NCBI GenBank assembly: GCA_027627225.1
Contig: CM051033.1
Location: 52,672,410-52,736,409 of the forward strand
Source: Congeria kusceri
Lineage: Eukaryota > Mollusca > Bivalvia > Myida > Dreissenidae
DNA length: 64,000 nt
Reading direction: 5' to 3'
In this document: positions 47,800-60,431 of the stretch, piece by piece
Layout: every line of letters starts with the position of its first letter
Numbering within the stretch: position 1 is the stretch's first letter
Notes under the pieces: model-generated
What the model was told of the DNA's origin: nothing
The model's database searches: none
Seen by the model: only the letters and a program-made list of their open reading frames with translations
Program-made: the position numbers and the translations under genes

Positions 47800-48743
47800 A
47801 GGAAGATAATTGGCTGAAATGAGTTAGATCCCTGTGTAGCTTAGTCACAGATATAACCCAGTTAGTGGAGTCTGCTTATCAGTAAAATCAATACATCGCT
47901 ATGTGTCTACATGCTACCACAGTTGTAGATCAGTATCATTACACATTGTAAACATTGATAGCCTGCTTCTGACCTATATTTTGGCTATGTGTGGAGCAAT
48001 ACAATTTTCCACTGTATGTCCTGGCATCCAGTCAGGAAAAAAGATGTAAACAACAATCAATCGCTAGAATTCATGTTGTAAACAAGCAATCAGAATATAT
48101 GATTTAGATCATGTGATTTAGTGCCTGAAAGGGTTAATTATATTCTGTAGTTTTGGGACTGTTTAGTTAGTAACATATTCCGTATCATTTAATCATGTAA
48201 CTTTTGGAGTGACTTTTACATTTGAATTGGGATTTAGGAAACTCAAGTAATTATCTTACATTATTTTTAAAGCTGATTTATTATATCTCCTTAATTGAAC
48301 AATTCTTCTACACTGTTTCACATTTTCTCCTTAATTGAAAAATATGTTTACACTATTTAGAATGCATCATGCTTCTTGCTAGTATCTGCTTCTATGGTAT
48401 ATATAAGTAAGGGTTTGTAGGACTCTTTTTATAGTTCAACAAAATAAAAGTGACTTCCCGTGCATCACTTTCATTACATTTCTTCTCACCTGGGCACTTC
48501 ATGCTCGATGAGCTATTGGTATATGGGGACTGTCCTGAGTTGTCCGTAGTGCATCGGAACAATTGGGCATGTGGACGTGACACAAACTTCACTTTCATTC
48601 AATCTTTACCAAACTTGCACAGTTTTTTGTATGATCATAACATCTTGGATAGAAAATGGGCCAAATCAGACCATGAACACCAGAGTTATTGCCACATTTT
48701 AATGAGAAAGACTGAAAACTAGACTTTGTGCAACATACACGCC

Positions 48744-51512
48744 AGTACGTGCCACGCGAAACCCGCAAAAGTCGCGCTGTCGAGACGAGCCTTCAATCAA
48801 TATTCGCGAAGCGACGTCACGAAAGTTCGCGACGATTCGCGAAATATAGCGGGCGTCCTCAGTGCGAGATTTCGCGGTGATTATGTCAGGAAATGTAATC
48901 GCGATTCGCGGCGATTTTACAGGTATATGTGCATCTGCTCTTTAAAAATTAAGTGTTGTACAATTGTACGGCCTTTTCGCAATATTCTACATTGTGTCGC
49001 ATAGTGTATGTTAAATGTAGATATATTAATTTTGTATCCTTCATATTACGGTTAATTAATAAAAAATTCTATAATAAAGCACTATTATTTGACAGTATTA
49101 ATCAAAGAAAACAGGGAAAACGCAGATAAAAGTCAAAATGAATTTATATAGTGTGTATATACGTTTAAAAAGTTTACATTTACAATTCGGACAATAATCA
49201 TAAACAACTTAAAATTATAAATCACTGATCATTTGTTCTCTACACATAATCACCCCTTTTTCGTATATGCCACATTTCACTCATTCGCTAAATTTGAATT
49301 TGATGTCACCTTTTCAATAATATTAACTGATGTGCATTTAAATGATTTATTAGTTAATCGTTAATTAATTGTTTCGATTGTTATGTGAATGTGTATACGG
49401 GGTTCTTGTGATGATTATTAACACGCATTATTATCTTATTCTTTATGGGCTTGATTATTTCAAACATTCCTTCTTTTAGAATATCCATTAAGTTTATTTG
49501 TTTACATGTACAAATATGTCATCCTCACCCGTGCACCAGCATATTCAATTTTATCGTATGGTTTTATGTTAGTATACTTTTGTACACTAGCATTATATTT
49601 ACTGATTTCAAACCATATGCATGTAGAATTGTTAAATGTTATGTCTCACACTATATTTACACTCGCAAAACAAAATTCGATTGTCTTCTGTATGTACAAA
49701 ATAATATCACACTCAGAAACTGAGAGTTTATTTAATTGTTTTGATATATCTTATTTTGAAACTTCAAATTAATAAATATATACGAGTTTAAAAAAAATAA
49801 TACAAACCTCTTCTTCTGTTTTGACCAATGCACGTGAACGAACTTAGCAAATTCCATCCGCTTCGTATTGCACTAAAAAGTGTGTCTTCGAACGCCGTAA
49901 GGCCATTATAATCACTATTTAGTCTCCTCAGTACTATTTCAAACACTATAAGATTATAATTTTCAACAGGATGCAACACTTGTAATTCAGCCCAAAAATA
50001 CAACTGAAAAACACTCCACTGAAAAAGGCAACTTTGACGATAGGTTTCAAAATTTAAAATGAACATGCTTATATGTATTCGTACAAAATATACATTTGGT
50101 AAAATGAAAGTTTGCTTATTTTGAGTTTTCGCACTTTTATAGCAATTAGCACAGTATGCGGACGTCTTGTCTTCTCATTGGGGTACTAAAGTATAGAAAT
50201 TAGCACAGTATGTGGGCGTCTTGTCTTCTCATTGGGGTACTAAAGTATAGAAATTAGCACAGTATGCGGGCGTCTTGTCTTCTCATTGGCGTACTAAAGT
50301 ATAGCAATTAGCACAGTATGTGGGCGTCTTGTCTTCTCATTGGGGTACTAAAGTATAGAAATTAGCACAGTATGTGGGCGTCTTGTCTTCTCATTGGGGT
50401 ACTAAAGTATAGAAATTAGCACAGTATGTGGGCGTCTTGTCTTCTCATTGGGGTACTAAAGTATAGAAATTAGCACAGTATGCGGGCGTCTTGTCTTCTC
50501 ATTGGGGTACTAAATTATAGCAATTAGCACAGTATGTGGGCGTCTTGTCTTCTCATTGGGGTACTAAAGTATAGCAATTAGCACAGTATGTGGGCGTCTT
50601 GTCTTCTCATTGGGGTACTAAAGTATAGAAATTAGCACAGTATGTGGGCGTCTTGTCTTCTCATTGGGGTACTAAAGTATAGCAATTAGCACAGTATGCG
50701 GGCGTCTTGTCTTCTCATTGGGGTACTAAAGTATAGAAATTAGCACAGTATGTGGGCGTCTTGTCTTCTCATTGGGGTACTAAAGTATAGCAATTAGCAC
50801 AGTATGCGGGCGTCTTGTCTTCTCATTGGGGTACTAAGGAGACGGCGCGTCTACTCCATTGTATTTTATGCGAACCAATTATCCGTTATATTTTGTATTG
50901 AGGATCTATTAAATTATTGTGCTAATTATCAGAATAACAGTAACAATTAAACGTAACGGTAGCAAAACTTTCTGTAAAAGTTTTGAAAAACATGGACACA
51001 TGATAATTATAATGACAAAAACCGTTTAAACTTTTTTCCAAATTGTCAATCTCTTTTCATAAAACAAAAAAGAACACGCGTATTATCCGTAATGTGCACA
51101 TCGCAAGTAAATTTGTAAATAAAGCAATGTATATTTTATTTTGTTTAAATTTTATAAGAACATTGATAAATGTATACAATAAAATAAATTTCTTTTACAT
51201 TTTAAATTTTCTGCAACATATGTCACGTCTGAATTTGAATGATTTTGTAGCTAATATTATTCAAAGGAATACATTCAAATATTAATTCAGCAAAGTGAAA
51301 ATATTGCGTACATGTGTGCATTTTAGTAATTATTTTCTCTTCACGATTCATGGCGGGACAAAATTATTCGCCACGAAAGTTCGCGAACAAGCGCGAATTG
51401 TCGTCGCGAGAATTAGCGAAAATTCGTGACATCGCGAGCGAGCGATCTGCGCTTCGCGATGAATCGGCTCGTCGCATTTCGCGAACTTTACGGGTTTCGC
51501 GTGGCACGTACT
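48744..51512. mobile_element. 2.77 kb inverted-repeat element with CpG-rich ends
   Basis: The ends are perfect 22 bp inverted copies: AGTACGTGCCACGCGAAACC starts at 48744 and its inverse ends at 51512. About 160 bp inside each end is dense in CpG and TCGCGA words (48750-48915; 51355-51510), unlike the AT-rich surroundings. ATAC occurs at 48735-48738 and 51513-51516 and may be the target duplication, though 5 extra bases precede the left end. No transposase is seen; the interior (49020-50100; 50880-51300) has only short frames, including 92 codons at 49788-50066 on minus without a domain. It sits inside tandem element 3. Confidence 0.7.
50145..50837 (+). repeat. 54 bp minisatellite, 13 copies (12.8)
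   Basis: The unit starts ATTAGCACAGTATGYGGGCG and includes CTTCTCATTGGGGTACTAAA, repeating every 54 bases from 50145 to 50837 with only a few variable sites (C or T in TATGYGGG, A or C in ATAGMAATT). Near-identity suggests recent expansion or ongoing homogenisation. Each unit carries an inverted CCAAT box (ATTGG). Confidence 0.98.
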
Positions 51513-52774
51513 ATACAAACTTCATGTTTCCTTTAAATTGGACCAAACTTGAACAGCATGTACATAACTGAATATTTCAAAATAATCAATACAATGGCCT
51601 ATATTGGGCTACAAGCACCAGAGTTATTGCCCCTCATTTGTGAGAAACAATGGACAATATGGAGTATAGAGACTTCATTTATTGCCTAATCTGGACCAAT
51701 TTGCACTGTTTGTGTTTGACCATAAGGTCTCAGTCAATTCCCAATATGGAACATATGAGACAAGAAGGATCAGAGTTATGACCCCAGATAAAACCAGGAC
51801 CACTGGAGTTATTTCCCTTTCTTTGTGAAAAAATTTGCAAAAATGGACTTCGTGTAACCTAGAAACTTCATTTTTCATTTGATCTTGATAATACTTGCAC
51901 AGCTTGTGTATGACCATAAGATCTCATAATAAACCAAGGTTTTGCGCTGATTAGGCAGCTTATGTATGACCATAAGATCTCATAATAAAGCAAGGTTTTG
52001 CGCTGATTAGGCTATACAGAACAAAGTTATATGCCCATTTGTTTGATAAAAAGAAGCAAAACATGGACTATGGTCAGGGTAGAGACTTTATTTTTTGATT
52101 TGGGATGGAAGCAGATAGTATTTCAGCAATCGGTGAATTAGTTTTGGTATTTGAGCTGTTAACCAGTAAGCTAAATATCATTTACAAGACCTGAAACACA
52201 ATTAAAATAGAAATAATACATCAAGTACAATGGTATGTTTGATTGAATAGTCCTAATCGATGATAGACATAATGCTGACTGTTGTCTTGTATTGCTTTCT
52301 TTTGTGACTGTTTTAATTATTGTTCTGTTGAAATAAAAACAAAGAACAGTACATTGAATTCAGCTTGATGTTTGAACCTCAAAAACGTGCCATTGCATAG
52401 ATTGGATGTCAACCTCTGTGTAATGAAAGTGTGCTTGTGCATGGCAAACATATCATCATTTGCTTGTGGTTCATCTTGGTTCCAACAGTTTCGACAAAAC
52501 ATGCAATTTTATTGCGCCATTTAATTGCCAGGTAAATTACAGAAGTAGGCTGGGCAGGCACGAGACTGTAGATCGCCTGTAGATTGCCAGGTTAGCTACA
52601 GAAGGAGACCGGACAGGCATTTGTATTGCACCTGTCGAATTGCCAGATCAGGTTGTCTGATTTGGGTCATTTTGTAGGGCTGTCATTAGCTGATCTCTGT
52701 CATTGCCAGTACTCAGGTGAGCGCTTTGGGACATCATGACCCTCTTGTTTACAGACATATTCCAACAAATTGAA

Positions 52775-54795
52775 TTTTTGTGTGTGATGAATTTGTTATT
52801 TGCGGAGGCTTTAATCTTGTATTAGATGTGAACTTGGACTAATCGATTTATAAATCCATTAATAATAATACAAAGGCTAGAGAAACATTATATCTTTAAT
52901 CAGGGATAAAACTGATACTTGCAGATATCTAAATGGTAATATCCAATAATACACATGGAGACGGTTAAAACCGTTACAGCAGGCTAGGCTTGATGTTTTC
53001 CTAACTTTTAATAGTTTGTCCTCTAAAATTAGAAAATCAAATATAAATTCCATTTATAAATTTGATCGTTCAATTATTGACTAAGAAATTAATTTTTTGG
53101 AGATATAGCACATTGAAAAGGGCTGTTGAAATTTATTAATTCACTTTAAAATTATATGGAATATTTAAATTACATTAATTATTTGATTGCGTATTCAACA
53201 TAGAATGCTTAGAAACACTTAACAACAATGACATACTATTTGTGAGCAATGGCAAGTTATTCCTAGAAACATTACTTATGGAAATTAGAGGGAAAACAAT
53301 TTCAATGCCATCATATAAAGCTAAGTTAAACAAAAACATAAATCAAATTTAACTATGAAAATATAACTACTTGAAAAGTCATTAACTGAAACAAATATTA
53401 ATCAACCTCAAGATTTACCAAATGAATTAGGAAATTTGAGGCAAAATAAACTCAAAGAATCACTTATTCGTTCTAGAGCTAAATGGCTAAAAGAGGGGCA
53501 AAAACCTACAAAATACTTTTGCTCTCTTGAATCTAACCATTATACATACAGGGCAATACTTTTTATTGAAACAGAAAATGGTATTAAGTTCAATGAGCAA
53601 AATTATATTTTAAATGAACCAGTTTAATTCTATAAAACATTGTACAAAAGAGATGAAAATAAAATTGCATGTGATATATATTCTGATTTTTCTAATGTTA
53701 ATATACCAAAACTAAGTAACGCTCAATCTGAATCTTAACAAGGACTATTTACTATGGAGGAAGTTGACTTTAAACTTAAAAAATATGACAAAAAGAAAGA
53801 AGTCAAGATTTTGATGGATTTACTGCTGACTAGTACAAACAAATCGTTTGAACAAATTAGGCCAATTCATAGTATGAATATAAACAAAGCAAAACTCCAT
53901 TAATTATGCCTTCAATACTTATTCATTGTCCATAGCTCAAAAACATGGAATAATAACTTGCATCCCAAAATACAACAAGCCTCACCGTTATTTACAAAAT
54001 GTAAGACCATTAACCTTATAAAATGTTGTTTATAAACTGGCATCTGGGTCCATTGCAAATAGACTAAAACAGTCCTTGATATTTTAATCTTGAAAGATCA
54101 CACTGGTTTCATAAAAGGGCGTTTTATTGGTGAAAGCACTATATTACTTTATGACATCTTAAAATATGCTGAAGATAATAAATTACCTGGATAACTTATG
54201 ACAATCGTTTTTGAAAAGGCATTTTATACCTTATCTTTTCAGTTTATAGAAATCACTTTTAGATTTTTTCATTTTGGACCAATGTTTTAACAAATCAATA
54301 TCCATGTTTTTGCACAGTACTATGGCCTCTATACAAATAAATGGATTCTTGTCAAATTCATTTGGTATATAGAGGGGCTGAAGTCAAGGAGACCCAATAA
54401 GCGCTTAGATTTTTATTTTATGTGCGGAAATTCTTGCTATTATAATTAGAGAAAGCTAAAAAAAATAGAAGGTATAACAATTATAGACATAGAATACAAA
54501 ATATCACAATTTGCTGATGACACATCTTTATTAATTGCCAAATCTCAATAATCTCTTAATTAAACATTTGACATTCTTTATGAATTCTCAATATACTCTG
54601 GACTGAAAATAAACTATGAAAAAAATCACTTAGCTTAAATAGGTTCTATAAAGTACAGTACTAGGTCGATAAAAACTAAATACAAACTGACATGGGGAGC
54701 AACCACTTTTAAAGTACTTGGAATAGTGTATGACATAAATTTAGACAACATGGTAATGAAAACTTTTGTTAACAAAATCTACATATTGTTTATTT
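52775..54795 (+). mobile_element. L1/Tx1-like LINE ORF2 remnant
   Basis: Plus strand, many shifts and stops. The endonuclease part has FVICGGFNLVLDVNLD (about 52785) and YTWRRLKPLQQARLDVFL (about 52950), with the catalytic Asp of the GDFN-type motif present as GGFN. RT landmarks are KWLKEGQKPTKYFC (53470-53525), IITCIPKYNKPH and NVRPLTL (about 53960-54015), GFIKGRFIGESTILL (about 54100), FEKAFYTLSFQFI (about 54210), SRRPNK in place of a QGDP-type block (about 54390), FADDTSLL (about 54510) and SGLKINYEK (about 54595). The 5' end is cut at the boundary with tandem element 3 and the 3' end fades at about 54795. Inactive. Confidence 0.8.
53430..53627 (+). pseudogene. Longest open piece of the L1-like LINE: linker before RT
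   Basis: It encodes RQNKLKESLIRSRAKWLKEG, then KPTKYFCSLE and a short segment up to a TAA. The RSRAKWLxEGEKPTxYF pattern is the segment between endonuclease and RT in L1/Tx1-type ORF2 proteins. Confidence 0.75.
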
Positions 54796-54799
54796 TTAA

Positions 54800-57655
54800 G
54801 GTTTAAATCGAGTTTGGTTTAACACCATAGTTATTTTCTCTTCCACAGAGATTGCCCGTTTATAAAACTGATAACCATGATTTTGCACTATAAACCCGCC
54901 GGTATGTACATTCAGAGAATGTGTTGGTAAAGAAAATTTGATGACAAAAGGTCGCAATGTCATTAAAAGTAAGATAATCATGCTTGTATCCCAAAGAAAG
55001 ACCATGATATTGTACACCGGACAAAAACGTTGGCTCATCAGGTTTTTTGCCCGACAATATTTTCCTGTTTCAATTGAAAGCTGTTTTCAGGCCTTATATA
55101 TTTAAATTCGTACATAGTATTGTTAGCTGCTGTAGGCGGCTGTCTAGTTTTCACACATGTTAATGTTTTAATTAGTGGCGTACGTTTTACAATGGATCTC
55201 AATTCATCAGCTGCACATTTGACAACAGATACAATTCAAAACGGCATTATTAAGAGACAAAAACTAACCTAACTACATAATGGCAATATATATTTTCAAA
55301 TCTGATTTTATAACGTGGCAATAGTTATTTTAACGCCGCAATTTGAAGATTACAAATAGCTAAGCAATGTCTCTGTTCAAGTTTTATTTATAATGCTGAC
55401 ACAAATTTTATTGTAAAACTAGAAATGTAGGATTCAACTAAACGAAGTTTTACGAATAGTATCGTTTAATGTGTAAATTTTGGGAAAACAAATTGTTATA
55501 TATTATAACACGTCGTGTTTGCTGATTCTGGCGTCTTAACCAGATTTCTATTTTTCTCACATAAAATTACTGAACGAGCTATTAGCGCAACTATCATTTT
55601 TTACCAATAAAACATTTATTAGTTTATAACCACTGTATTTAAGGTAACATATGATATGGCGTATCTCTGTAATTGCCCAGATTGACCATGATAACGCGTC
55701 GGGTTTTCATTTGAATTCATTATATGGTCATTTAGGTGATTTAATACAATTTGATTTTATTTTCTGGTTCAAACATACAATTTCATTAGTATTGTATTTT
55801 CAATATATTTGCTAAAAAGTCTGCAAAACAAACCACAACGGGTCTTACGTGCCTATTGTTATAAGTTATTTAGACGAGTTGAAAAGATCCATCGGGCGCT
55901 ATGATATTGAACAGTGCAGTAACATTTTCAATAGTACAAACGAAATGCTGTAACAGTCCTTGAATTTTGTTATTGATTTCTAATAAGCAGAACTTTACAC
56001 AGATTTTCGTTTAGACTCTACCTGAATAAACCGTTTGAATATGTCCTGTTTAATGTAAACGTGTGTTGCTATTAACATTTGGATAGAGTGAGTTGTGCCA
56101 ATGTTACGCAAGAGCGAACAACCAAGTGCCTTCAGCGCTTTGATTATTTAGTGCCACCGATGGAAAGTCAAGGCTTCGCAGCTAAACGCTACAGTCTTGC
56201 TTGTGACGGTGAAGTGGGCTGGTTGTAAAGTTTTTGTGACTAAGCCAAGAAGTCACGGACCACGTCACAGATAATAACGGTACATGTTGTTTGCAAGCGT
56301 ATACGTACTTATACTAAGATTTAGAACAGTGATTTTATTTCATTTTCAACGATCCGTAAATTAAGTACGTTCGTTTTGTCACATTTGCATATATAAGTAG
56401 ACATTGTCACGACTAAAATAAGAGTTTTGTTAAGTGTTTTTAATTCTGAAGAGTACTTATAACTTAAAGGATTCTAGGTTTGAAATGTTTTGCTTTCCAG
56501 AACATGTCTTATACTATATATGTATTAAGTATTATCAGCAGACATTTTTATACAACAAAACGACTGTCATTTAAAACTCATGTTTACTAGTGTACTTGCG
56601 CATATGCAAACACTGTTGGAAGTATATGTTATAGTAAAACCAGTACTTGTGCGATCATACTTTGTGTTTGCATCGTATGTACTACTCAGGTATATAGAGG
56701 ATCGTACAAATATTAAATTGTCCACCTTAACGCGTTATCACACCGAAAACAAACACATTGTTTTTTTATTTTATCCTTTTTAAACATTGTATTTCATTTT
56801 ATTATTAAACAACGCGGGCATCAAACGTCATGACCTCAGAATAACGACGTCATTTCACTGTTTTGAGTCTGGCATCGTTGAAGGTCCGTTCTATTTACTG
56901 TATTAAATCGGGAACAAAAAAAAGTGAGATATAAGGATATATCTCACTGATATTTTTATATATCTTACTACTTAGTATACAATAAAAAGCATAATTAATA
57001 CTTATGGATAAACTTATTGTACATATTAAACAAAACCTTAACGTTATATACTTAGCACTGAAAACGGACAGTTTAAAATTCTCAGCCGGTCACTGCAGAA
57101 CCACATACAACATCAGGGGCGTTGTCAATTTTTCTATGTTTCAAACTCTAACGAGTTTATATAAATGTTTTATTTGTTATCCAATATAAATAATACATAC
57201 ATGTTTAAAATATATATCGATATTAATAAAATGTCAAGAAAACATAGCAGGAATAGACAAAATATTACTGATACGTTTTGTTAAATGTGAGCTACTCCAG
57301 ATCCAGATATACGTATATTCCTAGTATAATAAACGTTTCCAGCGTATCATAATGGCTGAAATAAGTACACAGTAACACTTTTGAACAATCTAAAAATGCC
57401 CATCAATAGCCATACTCGAGGCATTCACTAAAACGAATACGTTGAACATGTCATTAATGTCTATGACATCTACGACGACCCTTTTTTTTGTATAGCGTTA
57501 TCTAATGGAAGAGTCGCTCATGTTACATTGTCGACTGGTCTGCCTCAGATATGTTTGCAGACGTCTCGCGGCAATCCACAGCTGTTAATCCCTTGACAGC
57601 CAAACTTTTCAAAAACAACATCCATTAAGTCCAATTAAGTGTAAAAAGTTATGTT
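54800..57655. other. No gene recognised
   Basis: Overlapping minus frames at 54796-55057 read well (for example HGYQFYKRAISVEEK) but match nothing known to me. A perfect 11 bp-arm hairpin AGTGAGATATA (56923-56948) occurs. The rest is AT-rich. Confidence 0.4.
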
Positions 57656-57658
57656 TGT

Positions 57659-57936
57659 TTCAGGTTACACGACCAAAAAAATTAGGGTAGGTAGGTGGGA
57701 ATTTTTTTTCTATTTAGTAAATGTTCAACTTGATGATCCTAAAACAAAATCAATAATTACAACATATCTGTGATATTCTTGAATATTGTTTTAAAGTATA
57801 GTATATCAAAACTAAACACGTATTAAATCAAAATATTTAATTATTGAAAAACATATAATGACACAAAAGTATCTGACAACCCCGATAAAATGTTGCAGGG
57901 TCGGGCATTTTTTTAAAGTAGGTCGGGTAACCTGAA
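57659..57936. mobile_element. 278 bp MITE with TTCAGGTTAC ends
   Basis: The left end TTCAGGTTACACGACC and right end (inverse) TTCAGGTTACCCGACC form inverted repeats, with AGGGTAGGTAGG and its GGGTCGGGC counterpart inside. The flanks (57570-57605; 57960-57997) are a diverged direct repeat: CGGCAATCCACAG-TGTTAATCCC and CGGCTATTCACAG-CGTAAATCCC. Non-coding. Confidence 0.65.
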
Positions 57937-57939
57937 TTT

Positions 57940-60425
57940 TTTATGCGCCATTAACACCCGCGGCTATTCACAGTCGTAAATCCCTTTGACTGCCAGTTTG
58001 TTTATATATCGCATACGGAAACCAGTCTTCAGAGCAGTCAAATTCGAAGTAGACGCTAGAGGCGACTTTGAAATATTGAAGCTGCTAGTATTTAATGTGA
58101 CAGAGATATGCCGAAATATTGAGGCGGCGAACGCCGCCCCGGCCGCCCTATTGCATAATTAACAATAAATAAATAGTCTATTAATTGCTTCTGACTACAT
58201 AACCGATTCAATAAATTACGTAAGCAAAAGTGCCTAAAACGGTCTGGCTGTTTTATAACAACAAACGACAGAAAGATATAAAAGATACTAGTACCTACAA
58301 ACATATAACGCTTTACCAAATTACCATTGATACAACTAACACATGTGTATTGCACAAATGCGTCAGTTATATTCATAACGTGTTTTGTTGGTAATATATG
58401 TTTGTGATACATCTTTATTTTATGTTTACTTCGTACGTATCACTTAGAAGACATTTAAATGTGCACTTTTAAAAAGACCTTCGCTTCATCAGCTCTAATT
58501 TTTGTATTTTTAGCACGAAGTTAGCCCGAATTTCTCCAAACTTTTGAAGAACGCAAAATAATACATTAGACTTCGATTAATTTAATTTCCTTTATCTAAA
58601 AGTTCGTTTTTATACAAAACATATCACACATAAAATACAAGAACAAAACAAAAAATGTAAAAAAAAAATGCGCTAACGAAATAAGTCAATTTTACTGTTG
58701 GAAATTAAGAATATTAATTATTTTTATTTTCCTTTTATGTTGACTAAACACCATGAAAATAATGATTTAGTAAATTTCATGTTATAATATTGTTGCTGTA
58801 TATGAAGTTTCCAACTCTACCACTGTTTGTATGTATTCAAATCATATATACACTACAAGTATGACAATTATTCAAGTGAAAACGTAGGTAAGACATGTCT
58901 TTCAGAGAAATGAAAGTTATATGACTCGAAATCTTGACTAAAATAATTTTATGTTTTATTCTTAAGACAATTTTTAAGTGATATTATTGTTGGGCACACA
59001 TATAATGAACACACTTTAGTTATACTCTTTTTACTTCTATTTTATTTGTTTTTCAAAATCAAACACATAATAACACATTTAAATCTTTGTAAAAGTATTG
59101 TTGTTGTTTTTTTTTTTGCTAAATTCTAAAATATTCGTCGGAAACGAATGCATATTTCTAGTAATTAATCAAACAATATTAGTGTGCATAATTGCAATCC
59201 ATGTTGTTGAGTGTAATATCATTGTCAATTTATCACTTACAATATAGAGTATACAAGTGAACATGTTAATTAACATATTAACTGTACAAGTATGCATTAT
59301 TATACCGTACAATTCCTTCAATAAATCAGACTCTAAAATTATTGTTTAATACGGAATAGTTTGAGACTATGTACAACTTCAAACTAATCAGAGCTACATA
59401 ATACAATGTAACATCAAGTCTATAAATATAATGATTGCCCGACTGTTCTATGCAACTCCAAATCAACATTGAATAGGAAAACACATTCTTGAGGTATGAT
59501 GTAATATTTTTTTTATATGTTTGTATCAGTTACGCAATATAAATTAATATTAAATGCTTTACTCTTATATACGTCTTTAATATGCCGAAAGATGTTTGAC
59601 ATTTTATTTCTGATAAAAGTCCACTAGATAAAACACCAGTCAACAGTACAATAGCAGTCACTCACAGATGGTCAGGGACATCCCTGTTTGTTTTATGATC
59701 GTGTCTCGTGTGGTTGGAACAAAACCTATCAAAGATAAAGTGGCAGATTTCTGTTATTTTTTCTATAATCTAGCAATACATGCTATATATACTCTAGATG
59801 TACTGATTCATTGGATAGAACACTGCGAGCTGTAGAAATATTAGAACATTTTAAATTATTTATTTATTTATTGAAATGTTTATGTATTTACTATTTTCAG
59901 TTGGTTTGGTCAAGTAATATTAATTTATTAAGACATGTTGTGTATATACGAATAAGGTAACAAGCAAGTGGTGAAACATACGATTATGTAGAGTTAATGA
60001 ATATTTTATAACTGTATAAATAGTAAACAAAACGTCCGAATATCCGAAATATACGCGCATACTTTCAAACAGTTTATTCGGTACCTTTAATTGATATTTA
60101 TTTTATGAGATTAATATCAGTGAAAGATCAAGACATTCTTAAATGAAATACAAAGTTTGTTTGCAATGACAAGCAAAGCGAACACATAAAATTAGAAAGT
60201 TATGATTGTACAAATGACATAACGTTTCTCCACCATATTTGATTGTCTATAAGAATTCCGCCATGGATTGGTCAGACTAAAGAGATAGAAGAAATATGAA
60301 GACAATTTAGACAAATCAGTTTAATAAAAAAAAGAAATCGAACTTTTCTCTCGGAATCAGAACATTTGTGTTAGTCTCCATTAGGCAGACCGAACGATAT
60401 TCGGTTCCTATAAAATACAACTTAA
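57940..60425. other. No gene recognised
   Basis: A short GC-rich hairpin-like repeat GGCGGCGAACGCCGCC occurs at about 58121. The remainder is very AT-rich and should include introns or 5' parts of any gene ending at 60686, but none could be placed. Confidence 0.4.
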
Positions 60426-60431
60426 CAGTAC

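Larger units (their letters stand above)
44570..48425. other. No gene recognised, with small repeats
   Basis: Contains a 76 bp tandem duplication (44901-45053) and a perfect hairpin (47755-47799). Open frames at 45492-45731, 45827-46135 and 46896-47111 lack domains. GGAGGCCGCCATTTTG at about 46683 resembles a YY1-type site but has no attached exon. Confidence 0.4.
48430..52749 (-). mobile_element. Tandem-repeat element 3, interrupted by an inverted-repeat element
   Basis: The right end CAGGTGAGCGCTTTGGG to CCCTCTTGTT (52714-52749) is, in reverse, the AACAAGAGGG/CTCACCTGAG start module of elements 1 and 2. To the left (51513-52100 and 48430-48730) are units sharing CACCAGAGTTATTGCC, ACTTCATTT, AACTTGCACAG and GACCATAAGATCTCA. 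The left end of the element was not identified. The tandem units are split by the element at 48744-51512. A 56 bp direct repeat (51911 and 51967) also lies here. Confidence 0.55.

Noticed and set aside
48726..49004. 92-codon Arg-rich frame
   Set aside because: It is the CpG-rich inverted end of the 2.77 kb element read as protein; the same holds for 51314-51571.
50145..50837. CRISPR-like regular array
   Set aside because: Units are contiguous 54 bp copies with no unique spacers and no cas genes, in a eukaryotic context.
54796..55057. Two overlapping minus frames of 65-80 codons
   Set aside because: They read plausibly but neither frame shows a known motif or splice context; cannot be told from chance.
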